From Spirosoma radiotolerans (lineage in GTDB: Bacteria; Bacteroidota; Bacteroidia; Cytophagales; Spirosomataceae), in the NCBI RefSeq assembly GCF_000974425.1, contig NZ_CP010429.1, positions 4,511,501-4,575,500 on the forward strand: 64,000 bases of DNA. The letters are read 5' to 3'. Under the pieces are notes generated by a model, which was not told where the DNA came from, did no database searches, and saw nothing but the letters and a program-made list of their open reading frames with translations. Made by a program: the position numbers and the translations under genes. Each line of letters opens with the position of its first letter. Within the stretch, counting starts at the first letter, position 1. Below are positions 17,196-26,498 of the stretch, in pieces.

Positions 17196-19898
17196 TTATT
17201 TCCCTTTCGATCCGCCACTAGCGGCTTTATACACTTCGTTGTTCTGATTACCACCCGATTTCAGGTAGGCAACTAGGTCTTTCAGCTCGTCGGGATTCAG
17301 GCTGTTGATCAGGCCCGGCAACATAATGGAGACGGTAGAGTTTTTCTTCGAAACGACGTCTTTCTTGGCCACTTTACGTAGCTGATCTGGGGCAAACGGA
17401 TTCTGAGAAATCGAATAACTTCCTTTGTCTTCGTTAACCAGACGACCCAGTACAGACTCCCCGTTTTTCAGCGTGAAAATGGTAGACACATACTGATCTG
17501 AGATGGCTTTGTCGGGGTAAATGATGGCTTCCAGTATATCTTTATTGGAAAACCGAGTGCCAAGCTGGGTCAGGTCGGGCCCAATATCGCCCCCCTGGCC
17601 GCCCATCGAATGGCAACGGCTACACAAAATGGCCGAGTAGATTTTCTTCCCAGTGTCAAAGCTCCGGCTTGTCGATCCACTATCGAGCACCGCTACCGCG
17701 TTGTCCAGTTTCCACGGCCGACCGGGACCTTTGGGAGCGTAGTCGCTCACAAAATCGTTGCCCGATGCTGATAGCAGATCGGCTCCCGACAATTTGTTGT
17801 ATTTCTCAAACTGATCTTTTGGTACGTGGTTCAACGCCAGTTTGCGGGCTCTGTCAATGAAGCCAACATAGCTGCGACCGCCCTGATATTTGAATGCGTT
17901 GCCGAACCAGGAGAAGTATTTTGCCCGAAGTTCCGGCGTCCAGCCCGTATCTTCCCGGCTAAGCATAACGGCATAGAATGTCTGTTGCAGGGGCGGCACT
18001 TTGGCCAGCATACTGGCGATGTCAAGCCCGTATTGTGGATTGCGCAGAATAAGATCGGAAGATGCCGTACTAGTTTCGAGGCCCAGGTCTTTACTTCCCG
18101 GTTCATCTTTGATGTCCATCAACGCCAGCGTCTTCGTGACCACACCCGGAGCTTCGAGCGCAATCAGGACCTTGCTAAGACCCCGGTTCATCAGGGCAGT
18201 TTTTGCTGGATAATGCGGGTTCAGGTAGGCAATTACTTTTTCTTTATCGGCTCCCTCAGGCATGCCCATCCGCAGGAAAACCAGTTCGAATGCGCGACAC
18301 AGGTCAAACTGCTGCGACTCCGGCAACTGATCGTATTTTATCGTGACCAGCGCATTCAGCAATTTACTTTTCTGCGCGGCATCGCCTTGCCGGGCCAACG
18401 CGATAGCGGCTTGCGTTAAGCGTTGTGGATCGGTCTCGGTAAATACCTTGTTTTGCCATTGGGCTACCGGCTGGTGTTCAACAGCAATCCGGGCAGCATA
18501 CCGCACAAAACGATCGGGATGATTCAGGTTAGGCCAGGCAGCGGCAACAGCGGCCGGGTTTGCCCCCTGATGATACTGTTCCAGTTGGGTTCTGAGCTGA
18601 TGCTCTTTCGTCAACACAGGAGCTTTGGCAACAGGCGTTACCGACTCGGTGCCTGTATAGGTGATCCGGTACAGATCCGACTCCAGCCGACGCCCGCCCG
18701 TCAGGAAATACAGCGCGCCATCGGGGCCGAACATCCCGTCTGTTAGTGGAAGTGGTGATCCTGAGATAAACTCTTCGCGTTCGGCCTCATACGATGCGCC
18801 TTTAGGTTTCAATTTAATCGAATATATAATTCCGAAGCTCCAGTCGAAGGCAAACAGCGATTGACGATAGCGTTCCGGGAAGCGGGCATTTTCGCCGAAG
18901 ACAAGGTTCGTTGGTGAGCCCTGACCAATGTTCAGGACTGGTGGCAGATTGTCAGGGTTGCCGGGGAGCCATTTGCCATTGCCTGTCCGCCAGCCAAACT
19001 CAGCACCACTAGGCACGTGGCAGATGCGGGTAGGCCGATACCAGGGCAGACCAAAATCCCACTCCATGTCCGAATCATAGGCAAACATATCACCAGCTTC
19101 GTTGAAGGCAATATCGAACGCATTCCGAAAACCAGCGCCTATTAGTTCCCACCGCTTTCCTTCCGGATCAATATTAGCGATCCAGCCACCGGGGGCCATT
19201 CGGTTATTGGCGTGGCCACGAGGGTCCTTTATCTGCGGAAACAGGTTATCTTCTTTCCAGTTGGATGGCAGACGGTAGGCGTCCATTTCCGGCACATCGG
19301 TATGGTTACCGGCAATGACGTATATCGATTTCTTATCGGGCGAGAGTTTTATACTGTGGGGCCCATGTTCGCCCGGTTCACCTTTCAGGGCTTTCAGTAA
19401 GGTTACCTTGTCGAACTGGTCGTCGCCATCGGTGTCCTGCAGCCGATAGAGCCCGCTTCCCTTATCGAATTTTTTATTTTGCCAGTTATTCACCATCACG
19501 TAGAGGCTATTGAAAGCATACAGCAAGCCCTGTGCATAGCCCATAACCACCGTTGTATCGCCGGGTTGAACAACACCCACTTTCAGTTTTTCTATTTTGG
19601 GCTGCGATGAACCCGAACCAATTGGCGGCAGTTCGAGCCGATACAAAAAGCCATATTGATCAGAGGTGATCATGCGGCCTTTGTCATCAAACGCCATTGC
19701 TACCCAGGAACCCTCTTTGTTGTCGGAGGGACTGTATAAGTGCTCTGCTTTAAAGCCGGGCAGTAATTTCAGCTTGTCGATTTTGGGGTTATCAGCAACC
19801 GGATTTATCGAATTTGCACCCTGCATACTAATCCAGGACGTTCCGATCAGAGCGAACGCAGCAACGACTAAAAGTAGTTTGGCTGGTTTGTAGAACAT
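17196..19898 (-). CDS. Beta-propeller/HEAT/cytochrome c protein (PVC-type heme-binding, sugar dehydrogenase-like), exported
   Basis: 900 residues from ATG 19896-19898 (MFYKPAKLLLVVAAFALIG), chosen over the ATG at 20012 because it starts a clean signal sequence. About residues 45-440 form a propeller like PQQ-type sugar dehydrogenases (GSWVAMAFDDKGRM, HGPHSIKLSPDKKS, GAGFRNAFDIAFNEAGDM, DGMFGPDGALYFL). Residues 450-740 look like HEAT-type helices. A C-terminal cytochrome c domain has CSRCH, with GPDLTQLG after it and a possible Met ligand in ISIML-like sequence. Expected role: periplasmic oxidation of a sugar with electron transfer to the respiratory chain. Confidence 0.87.
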   Translation of the reverse strand: MFYKPAKLLLVVAAFALIGTSWISMQGANSINPVADNPKIDKLKLLPGFKAEHLYSPSDNKEGSWVAMAFDDKGRMITSDQYGFLYRLELPPIGSGSSQPKIEKLKVGVVQPGDTTVVMGYAQGLLYAFNSLYVMVNNWQNKKFDKGSGLYRLQDTDGDDQFDKVTLLKALKGEPGEHGPHSIKLSPDKKSIYVIAGNHTDVPEMDAYRLPSNWKEDNLFPQIKDPRGHANNRMAPGGWIANIDPEGKRWELIGAGFRNAFDIAFNEAGDMFAYDSDMEWDFGLPWYRPTRICHVPSGAEFGWRTGNGKWLPGNPDNLPPVLNIGQGSPTNLVFGENARFPERYRQSLFAFDWSFGIIYSIKLKPKGASYEAEREEFISGSPLPLTDGMFGPDGALYFLTGGRRLESDLYRITYTGTESVTPVAKAPVLTKEHQLRTQLEQYHQGANPAAVAAAWPNLNHPDRFVRYAARIAVEHQPVAQWQNKVFTETDPQRLTQAAIALARQGDAAQKSKLLNALVTIKYDQLPESQQFDLCRAFELVFLRMGMPEGADKEKVIAYLNPHYPAKTALMNRGLSKVLIALEAPGVVTKTLALMDIKDEPGSKDLGLETSTASSDLILRNPQYGLDIASMLAKVPPLQQTFYAVMLSREDTGWTPELRAKYFSWFGNAFKYQGGRSYVGFIDRARKLALNHVPKDQFEKYNKLSGADLLSASGNDFVSDYAPKGPGRPWKLDNAVAVLDSGSTSRSFDTGKKIYSAILCSRCHSMGGQGGDIGPDLTQLGTRFSNKDILEAIIYPDKAISDQYVSTIFTLKNGESVLGRLVNEDKGSYSISQNPFAPDQLRKVAKKDVVSKKNSTVSIMLPGLINSLNPDELKDLVAYLKSGGNQNNEVYKAASGGSKGK

Positions 19899-20035
19899 AA
19901 TTCTATTGAGTAAGTAAGTTTGTAGCAATGCCCCATGAATGGCATGTCGGATAACAATCAGGCGTATACTTCTTGGTATAAAGCACATAAACAGGGCAAT
20001 ATACCGACCCATTCTTGGCTGATAAACGAAAGAAA

Positions 20036-20064
20036 AGAAGCAGAGCCGAAACGATTCTGCTTCT
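20036..20064 (-). terminator. Possible terminator downstream of susD-like gene
   Basis: A 9-bp perfect stem (agaagcaga/tctgcttct), 11-nt loop, followed on the minus strand by cttttctttc. It is about 250 nt past the SusD stop, so the SusCD mRNA would have a long 3' tail. Confidence 0.55.
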
Positions 20065-20177
20065 ATTGATTCATTATTACCAACCTACATTAAACATAAA
20101 AAAGAACTTGATTTTCATTTCCCTTCCGGCTCAAAAGCGTCCGTTTCGCTATACATAAAATTGCTTGCGTATGCGTT

Positions 20178-20288
20178 GGGTTCTTAAACCCGACAGACGA
20201 GGACGGTGCGCCGTTACGATTCTCAAAACCTCCTTAGTTGATTGCTTCGGTTTTAAGAAACCTCGCTTGTCAGTTTTAAGAAACTGAC
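20178..20288. repeat. Three small stem-loops, two with the same GTTT-taag-AAAC core
   Basis: 20178-20191 (GGGTT/AACCC), 20249-20262 (GGTTT-taag-AAACC) and 20269-20288 (GTCAGTTT-taag-AAACTGAC). The last two share loop and inner stem. They lie in the SusD 3' region and look like a repeated structured-RNA or repeat element. Confidence 0.6.
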
Positions 20289-20311
20289 CCCACATCAACA
20301 TCGGCCTATGA

Positions 20312-21829
20312 TTAGAAATAAGGCGTCAGGGCCGACTCAACGGCAGGAAGTCCATAATAATCGTCCAGAACTGTAAAGGCATTCGGTGGCGGAACGGCTC
20401 CAGCCGGGAAATAGTAGTCGGCTGGATTGGCTTTCACTTTAGCGCCATAAGCCCCAATGATCTCCTTCACGCGACCCGTTCTGGTCAGATCAAACCAGCG
20501 TTTGTTTTCAAAAGCCAGTTCAACCCGTCTTTCTCTGAAGATGGCTTCCCGCATATCGGCCTGCGACGATGCTTTCGTTGGTGCCAGCCCCGCACGGTCC
20601 CGCACCTTGTTTAGGTGACCAGCCGCTTCTCCCGCTTTCCCCTGCTCATTCAAGGCTTCGGCCATAAAGAGAAGCACTTCGGCGTAGCGATATACCGGCC
20701 AGTTTTGACCCGTGTTGTTGTTGAGGGCGTGCGGCCGTGCGTATTTTTTAATATATGGGTACTTCTTCTCAGCCCGAAGGCTAGTACTCAACGTAACGGT
20801 TCCAATCGAAATATCTTTCCGTTTGTCACCCGATTCATAGGCTGCAATAAGATCTGGTGTAGGAATATTATTGCTCTCCTGGGAGGTCGGCTGTGGATTT
20901 GACGTACCCACGATAGGGGCAATCTCGGCTGCGGTAATAGGCGATGGCAGAAAACGGTAGATCTGATTTCCATTATACCCAGCCGAACCTTCCAGATACT
21001 GAATCTCAAACACCGACTCCGCATTGTTTTTATTTGTATTGGTATACGAAAACGCGTCATTATAATCAGGCATCAGTGAATACCCGTCCTTAGTGATCAC
21101 ATCTCTCAGTACGGGTTCAGCTTGCGCCCATTTCTTCTGCGTAATGTATAAATTCGCCAGCAGCGTTTTAGCCGCTCCCGACGTAGCCCGACCGGCCTCC
21201 TGAGTAGCTTTATTAGGCAGAGCGGTACTGGCGGCCAACGCATCTTTCTCAATCTGAGCATAAATTTCCTCCGTTGAGGACAAGGGCAAGGCGGCATCTT
21301 CGCGGCCCGTAACCGGCGTTAAATGCAACGGCACTTTACCGAACAAGCGAACCAGATCGAAGTAGGAAAAGGCTCTCAGAAATAAGGCCTGGCCCTTGAT
21401 ATTATTTTTGATTGCCTCACTGGTAAACGTGATGCCGGTCCCATCGATTAGTGACAGGATTTGGTTGGCGCGCGAAATAACGACGTAATTCAGGCGAAAC
21501 TGCTGCAAAACGTTATCATTTGCCGTAACGCCATTGGCCGTCGGAACGGCAAAATCAGCTACATTCTCCGTTGGGTCAACGGCACCATACAGTGTATTTC
21601 GGGCGTAATAAGTATTGTCGGAGTGCATTTCTTCCAGCACCCATGCCCGTTCGTTATACATCTGTCGAAACGGCACATACGCGCCGTTGACGGCTTGCTG
21701 GAAATCAGCTTCTGTTTTGAAGAAGGTGGCCGAACTCAAGGCCGTTTCCGGGATTACAGTCAAAAAATCTTTCTGGCAACCGGTTAGCGCAATGCCTAAC
21801 AACCAGGTAGCAATAAGTCTTGTTTTCAT
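20312..21829 (-). CDS. SusD/RagB family nutrient-binding outer membrane lipoprotein
   Basis: 505 residues. The lipoprotein signal MKTRLIATWLLGIALTGC places the lipid-anchored Cys at 18. SusD features follow: ETALSSATFFKTEADFQQAVNGAY, LFLRAFSYFDLVRLFGKVPLH, then the C-terminal REAIFRERRVELAFENKRWFDL and NPADYYFPAG-type ending. It caps the SusC channel and binds the oligosaccharide on the cell surface. It starts 50 nt after the SusC stop and forms an operon with it. Confidence 0.96.
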   Translation of the reverse strand: MKTRLIATWLLGIALTGCQKDFLTVIPETALSSATFFKTEADFQQAVNGAYVPFRQMYNERAWVLEEMHSDNTYYARNTLYGAVDPTENVADFAVPTANGVTANDNVLQQFRLNYVVISRANQILSLIDGTGITFTSEAIKNNIKGQALFLRAFSYFDLVRLFGKVPLHLTPVTGREDAALPLSSTEEIYAQIEKDALAASTALPNKATQEAGRATSGAAKTLLANLYITQKKWAQAEPVLRDVITKDGYSLMPDYNDAFSYTNTNKNNAESVFEIQYLEGSAGYNGNQIYRFLPSPITAAEIAPIVGTSNPQPTSQESNNIPTPDLIAAYESGDKRKDISIGTVTLSTSLRAEKKYPYIKKYARPHALNNNTGQNWPVYRYAEVLLFMAEALNEQGKAGEAAGHLNKVRDRAGLAPTKASSQADMREAIFRERRVELAFENKRWFDLTRTGRVKEIIGAYGAKVKANPADYYFPAGAVPPPNAFTVLDDYYGLPAVESALTPYF

Positions 21830-21879
21830 TCTATATAGGAAATAAGAATGTTGAAAATGAGTTTGATAAGCTTGCTGGC

Positions 21880-24800
21880 TTAGAAGTTCAGGTTGATCCC
21901 GGCCGTGTACGTACGTGGGACCGGATAGTTGGAATAATCAACACCCTGGCTCAAATTGTCTCCGGGTCCATCTCCGGCTGCGTTTCCACTGGTTTCCGGG
22001 TTTGGCCCGCCCCAGTACTTCGTAAATATGTACACCTGCTGTACAGACGCATAGAGCCGGGCCGATTTGAAGAACTTGTTCAACGGACCGAAACTATAGC
22101 CTACGGTTATGTTTTTGATGGTAAAAAACGACGCATCGGCCAGGAACTGCGAACTGTGCCAGTCGCGCTCGATACCCGTAAAGTTCCCCCCATTATTGGT
22201 TGCGCCAAACTGACCGGCTCCGGGTGTAATCACTGTGGTGGCCACATTTGTCGTGATGCCATTATTGACAACCTGCGTGTTCTGAACACGGAAGCGATCT
22301 TTTACGCCCTCAACCATGTTGAAAACCCCGTCCAGGTTTGCGGTGCTATATAAGTGGCGTACCCACAACTGATTGCCATAGGACCCGGAACCGGTAATCG
22401 AGAAGTCGAAATTGCCGTATTTCAGGTCGTTTGTAATCCCGTAAGTAAACTTGGGAAATGGACTACCCAGAATGGTCCGGTCGTCCATGTCACCACCGTT
22501 CGTAATGATGCCATCGCCGTTTACATCCTTGAACTTGATTGTGCCAATGGCCGACCGCCCTGGAATAACAGGCGATGTCCGCAACTCTTCTGCCGTTTGA
22601 TAATACCCTTCTTTGACCAAACCATAGAACTGACCGAAGGGCTTACCAACTTGTGTAATGTGGAAACCCGTGCCACCATATACCCGATCGATACCGGGTG
22701 CCAGAGAGACAACTACATTGCGGTTGAAGGAGATATTGGCGTTGGTCGTCCATTTTAACCGACCCGTCGTATTTTTGGTGGTCAACGAGAACTCATGGCC
22801 CCAGAACTTAATCTCGCCAATGTTGTCGTTATAATTGGTAAAGCCGGATTCCTGTGGAATTTGTACGGCATACAGCAGATTCGTGGTTCGTTTGGTGTAG
22901 AAGTCATAAACGAACTGAATCCGATCGTTAAACAGCCCCAGGTCAAGGCCGACATCAAACTGTTTGGTCGTTTCCCAGCCTAAATTAGGGTTGGCCAGCG
23001 ATGTTACAACGGCTCCCGTAGCGACGTTGCTGCCAAAGACCGCATTCGTCGTGTTATTGACCAGCGCGTAGGAAGTGTAGTTACCAATGTTGTTATTTCC
23101 AATTACCCCATAGCTGGCCCGGATTTTGGCAAACGAAACCTGCGGTGTTGATTTGAGAAAGTTTTCATCCGATACAACCCATCCTACTGACGCTGAGGGG
23201 AATGTACCGAATTGGTTGTTGGCCCCAAATCGGGAAGAACCGTCGGCCCGTATGGCCGCAGTGAATAAATATTTTCCTTTGTAGTTATACGTTAAGCGGG
23301 AAAGATAAGATGTCAGAGTCCACTGCTGAATATCGTTCCGTGTATTAGCGGGAGTGCCTGCCCGATCGATATTGAGCGCTCCCTGGATCGTTGGAAGCCG
23401 GTCATCGGCATAGGTATTGGCCGAAATCCGGGTAAACTCCTGCCGGAATTTCTGGTTCGTAAAGCCTGCCAGCAGTTCAAAATTATGGTCGTTGAAACTC
23501 CGTGAGTAGGTCGCCAGGTTTTCGTTCAGCCAGGACACGTTTTCCAGACTTTGCCGGGTCGACGAGGCCGTTGTTGGTATCGGAACATTGATGGCACTCG
23601 TTGCGGTCGACGGATTGAAGTAGAAAAACTTGGAGTTCAGGTATTCAATGTTAATAGTCGATTTAAGTGTCAATCCGCTGATGGGCCGATATTGAATGTA
23701 TGCATTGGCCAATAGATTCGTGTTCCGGGTCTCGTTGACCAATTCGTTCGCGGCACGCACCCAGTTCGGGTAATTGAAAATGTTACCTGTACTACTTGGC
23801 AATGTGTTGTATTTGGTCAATTGGCCATTGGCGTCATAAATGGGCATAATCGGCCAGGTATGCAGCGCATTGAACAGAATTCCAGTTCCCCGGTCGCCGT
23901 CGGTTCGGGGTGTATTATCGAACACGTAAGACGGCGCTGCGTTGAAGCCAACCGTCACGCTCTTCGATAAATTATAATTCGAATTCATCCGCAGGGAATA
24001 CCGCTTATACTTATTATTCAGAACAACCCCATCCTGATTAAATACACCCGCGACTAAAGACGTATTCGACCGTTCTGTGTTGTTTGATATACTCAAATTA
24101 TAACTCTGAATAGGCGCTACCCGAAGCAACGCATTGTACCAGTCGTTGTTTTTCCCTTCGTATTGAGCCGGATTTTGGAATATATCCGGCACGGGCTGCA
24201 ACTGGTCTTCGTAAAATTCCTTCTTGAACTGGGCGAACTGAACCGCGTTCAGCATTTTAACCCGACCTCGCATCGGTACTTGCTGGACACCCGCAAACGT
24301 ATTGAAACTAATGTTGGTCTGGCCGGGCTTGCCTTTTTTGGTGGTAATCAGCACCACACCATTGGCCGCCCGCGACCCGTACAGCGAAGTCGAAGCAGCA
24401 TCTTTCAGCACGGTGAGGTCCTCAATTTCATCGGGGTTAAGCTGGGCAATATTCCCCGTAATGGGGAAGCCGTCAATAACGTACAAGGGATCACTACCGG
24501 CCGTAACCGACACTTGCCCACGAATCCGGATGGATATGCCCTGACCGGGCTTCCCCGTCGTTTGGTTTATTTGAACCCCGGCCAACCGGCCTTGTAATTT
24601 TTGCCCGATCTGCGAAACGGGTAGGTCTTTGATTTCTGCCGCGCTTACCGTTTGAACAGCACCCGTTATTTCTTTTTTCAACTGGCTACCATAGCCTACC
24701 ACAACGACCTCATTGAGCGTCTGGTCATCCGGCGCCAGCGCAACATTCAGCGATGTCCGGTTACCTACCACGACTTCTTTCCTTCCATACCCAACAAAAC

Positions 24801-25110
24801 TGAATACCAGGGTTGCATTGGCATCGGGCACTGTAATTCGAAAGCTACCTTCGCCATCGGTTGTTGCTCCCTGCGTAGATCCTTTAACAACAACACTCAC
24901 ACCCGGTAAGCCATCTCCTTTTTCGTCCGTCACCTTACCCGTTATGGGTATATCCACTGCGCTCTTATCTACATGCTTTAGGGCGTTTAGCGCCATCAAC
25001 TCATTGGGCAGTATACGCTCTTTTTGCTGGCTTTGGTTGGGCTCTTGAGCAAGGCAGGTAAATGAGCCCGCTACCATGCTTAGTGCTACTAACTGATAGA
25101 GTCTTTTCAT
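21880..25110 (-). CDS. SusC/RagA family TonB-linked outer membrane transporter
   Basis: 1076 residues. Signal peptide at 1-22 (ends CLAQ). A carboxypeptidase-like domain (about 55-135) with ITGKVTDEKGDGLPGVSVVVKG, then the TonB-box-like LNEVVVVGYGSQLK, plug domain (LQGRLAGVQINQTTGKPGQ; DPLYVIDGFPI; LKDAASTSLYGSRAANGVV) and a large barrel ending in an aromatic residue (GINLNF). It imports a sugar oligomer with energy from TonB. There is no extra N-terminal FecR-interacting domain, so control is probably by the divergent GntR protein rather than an anti-sigma system. Confidence 0.97.
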   Translation of the reverse strand: MKRLYQLVALSMVAGSFTCLAQEPNQSQQKERILPNELMALNALKHVDKSAVDIPITGKVTDEKGDGLPGVSVVVKGSTQGATTDGEGSFRITVPDANATLVFSFVGYGRKEVVVGNRTSLNVALAPDDQTLNEVVVVGYGSQLKKEITGAVQTVSAAEIKDLPVSQIGQKLQGRLAGVQINQTTGKPGQGISIRIRGQVSVTAGSDPLYVIDGFPITGNIAQLNPDEIEDLTVLKDAASTSLYGSRAANGVVLITTKKGKPGQTNISFNTFAGVQQVPMRGRVKMLNAVQFAQFKKEFYEDQLQPVPDIFQNPAQYEGKNNDWYNALLRVAPIQSYNLSISNNTERSNTSLVAGVFNQDGVVLNNKYKRYSLRMNSNYNLSKSVTVGFNAAPSYVFDNTPRTDGDRGTGILFNALHTWPIMPIYDANGQLTKYNTLPSSTGNIFNYPNWVRAANELVNETRNTNLLANAYIQYRPISGLTLKSTINIEYLNSKFFYFNPSTATSAINVPIPTTASSTRQSLENVSWLNENLATYSRSFNDHNFELLAGFTNQKFRQEFTRISANTYADDRLPTIQGALNIDRAGTPANTRNDIQQWTLTSYLSRLTYNYKGKYLFTAAIRADGSSRFGANNQFGTFPSASVGWVVSDENFLKSTPQVSFAKIRASYGVIGNNNIGNYTSYALVNNTTNAVFGSNVATGAVVTSLANPNLGWETTKQFDVGLDLGLFNDRIQFVYDFYTKRTTNLLYAVQIPQESGFTNYNDNIGEIKFWGHEFSLTTKNTTGRLKWTTNANISFNRNVVVSLAPGIDRVYGGTGFHITQVGKPFGQFYGLVKEGYYQTAEELRTSPVIPGRSAIGTIKFKDVNGDGIITNGGDMDDRTILGSPFPKFTYGITNDLKYGNFDFSITGSGSYGNQLWVRHLYSTANLDGVFNMVEGVKDRFRVQNTQVVNNGITTNVATTVITPGAGQFGATNNGGNFTGIERDWHSSQFLADASFFTIKNITVGYSFGPLNKFFKSARLYASVQQVYIFTKYWGGPNPETSGNAAGDGPGDNLSQGVDYSNYPVPRTYTAGINLNF

Positions 25111-25446
25111 GGGTATAACAGAATTGAGTGAAATAGGCTGGAATTAAATGGCTTAGGAAAAAGCTAATTTGATAGCCAAATATTACCAGCTCATTCCCGT
25201 TAACTTTCCTATACATACCCATTACTATCATTATTTGGATAATATTCTTGGTATTTTCAATATAAATTTAAACATATAGTGGTTCCATATCTGGTCGGTT
25301 ATGGATCATGACCTTCGGATAAGATTGAGCGAAGTACGTTAACTGCCACATAAATTACAGGCAGACGACGCTGCAGTTATAGACCTAGAGTACATTCATG
25401 GGCCTACTGACTTTTTAGTCAACCCAATGTCAATTTCTACTTTGCC
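25111..25446. promoter_or_regulatory. Divergent control region between susC-like and GntR genes
   Basis: 336 nt without a gene; AT-rich near 25240-25280. Two dyads stand out: 25408-25421 (TGACT-tttt-AGTCA), 26 nt before the GntR start, and an imperfect GGT-ATG-ATCAT-ACC element near 25300-25316. Either may be the GntR operator. No clear promoter boxes could be fixed. Confidence 0.55.
25408..25421. promoter_or_regulatory. Candidate GntR operator (TGACT-N4-AGTCA)
   Basis: A perfect 5-bp dyad with 4-nt centre just before the regulator gene. The position suits autoregulation. It is short and could be chance. Confidence 0.35.
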
Positions 25447-26463
25447 ATGCTTTACCATATTAAAATTAACGACTACTCAAACACGCCAAAGTACCAGCAG
25501 ATTTATAACTCAATTGTGGAAGGTATCGAGAATCGGGACATCCTACCGGGTGCCAAGCTCCCGTCTATCCACGAACTTTGTGCGGAATTTGATGTCTCCA
25601 AAGGCACCATAGAACGTGCCTACGAACTCCTGAAAGAGAAGGAAATAATTGGAGCCGTTAAGGGGAAAGGCTTTTATATTAACTATACGCCAACCGGAAA
25701 TAACTTAAAAATATTCCTGTTATTCAACAAGTTAAGCGCCCACAAGAAAATCATTTACGACTCCTTTGTGGAACTGTTAGGACCAGGCGTCGCTATCGAC
25801 TTTTTTATTTACAACAATGATTTTCGCCTGTTTAGGGACCTGATTCAGCGGCAGGCCCGCAACCACACCCACTATGTGATCATCGGGCATTTTTTTGAAG
25901 GGGGCGAAAAAGCCGATGACCTGATCAATAGCCTGCCCAAGCACAAACTGGTTATTCTGGATAAGTTGCTGGAAGGAATAACGGGCAGTTACGGGGCCGT
26001 TTTTCAAAATTTCGAACGAGACCTGTACCAGGCGCTGACGGACGCCCTGCCGTTGCTGAAAAAATATACCACGCTATGCATGCTCTTCCCCTCGTACAGC
26101 TACCACCCAAAGGCCATCCTGAACGGGTTTTACAAGTTTTGTTACGAGCATGGATTCAAAACGCGGGTGATCAACGACATTCAGAATGAAGTAATTCAGC
26201 CCCAGCATGCATACATTAACCTGATGGAAGAAGATCTGGTCGAGCTGATCAAACGGATTAAAATAACCCCTTACATTGTTGGACAGGAAGTGGGTATTCT
26301 GTCTTACAACGACACACCCCTGAAGGAATTTTTACTGGATGGCATCACGGTCATTTCCACCGATTTTGCTCAAATGGGCCGCACAGCCGCCCAACTGGTC
26401 TTAAACGCCAGCGTGGAACACGTAGAGAACCCGTTCCACCTGGTCGTCCGAAAATCACTGTAA
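25447..26463 (+). CDS. GntR family transcriptional regulator with sugar-binding (LacI-like) C-domain
   Basis: 338 residues. The winged helix spans about residues 10-77: PKYQQIYNSIVEGIENRDILPGAKLPSIHEL, then FDVSKGTIERAYELLKEKEIIGAVKGKGFYI, a textbook GntR domain. The remaining 260 residues resemble a periplasmic-binding/LacI effector domain (YVIIGHFFEGG, LVILDKLL, VGILSYNDTPLKEFLLDGITVISTDFAQMGRTAAQLVL). It is divergent from the SusCD-led sugar operon and is the likely sugar-responsive repressor of it, as with other Bacteroidota GntR proteins in sugar loci. The ligand is unknown. Confidence 0.93.
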   Translation: MLYHIKINDYSNTPKYQQIYNSIVEGIENRDILPGAKLPSIHELCAEFDVSKGTIERAYELLKEKEIIGAVKGKGFYINYTPTGNNLKIFLLFNKLSAHKKIIYDSFVELLGPGVAIDFFIYNNDFRLFRDLIQRQARNHTHYVIIGHFFEGGEKADDLINSLPKHKLVILDKLLEGITGSYGAVFQNFERDLYQALTDALPLLKKYTTLCMLFPSYSYHPKAILNGFYKFCYEHGFKTRVINDIQNEVIQPQHAYINLMEEDLVELIKRIKITPYIVGQEVGILSYNDTPLKEFLLDGITVISTDFAQMGRTAAQLVLNASVEHVENPFHLVVRKSL

Positions 26464-26466
26464 TCA

Positions 26467-26494
26467 GAACCGCACAGGGCTGCCTGTGCAGTTC
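26467..26494. terminator. Hairpin terminator between convergent genes
   Basis: Stem 26467-26478 with 26483-26494 (11 of 12 pairs), 4-nt loop, in the 35-nt gap between the GntR gene and the LiaF-like gene on the other strand. GC-rich, with no strong T-run. Confidence 0.75.
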
Positions 26495-26498
26495 CGGA

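Larger units (their letters stand above)
19899..20311. other. 413-nt intergenic stretch between SusD and the cytochrome-domain gene
   Basis: No gene is visible. It holds a hairpin (20036-20044 with 20056-20064, followed on the minus strand by a T-rich run) that may end the SusCD transcript, and three small stem-loops near 20178-20288 described separately. The cytochrome-domain gene may have its own promoter here. Confidence 0.6.
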
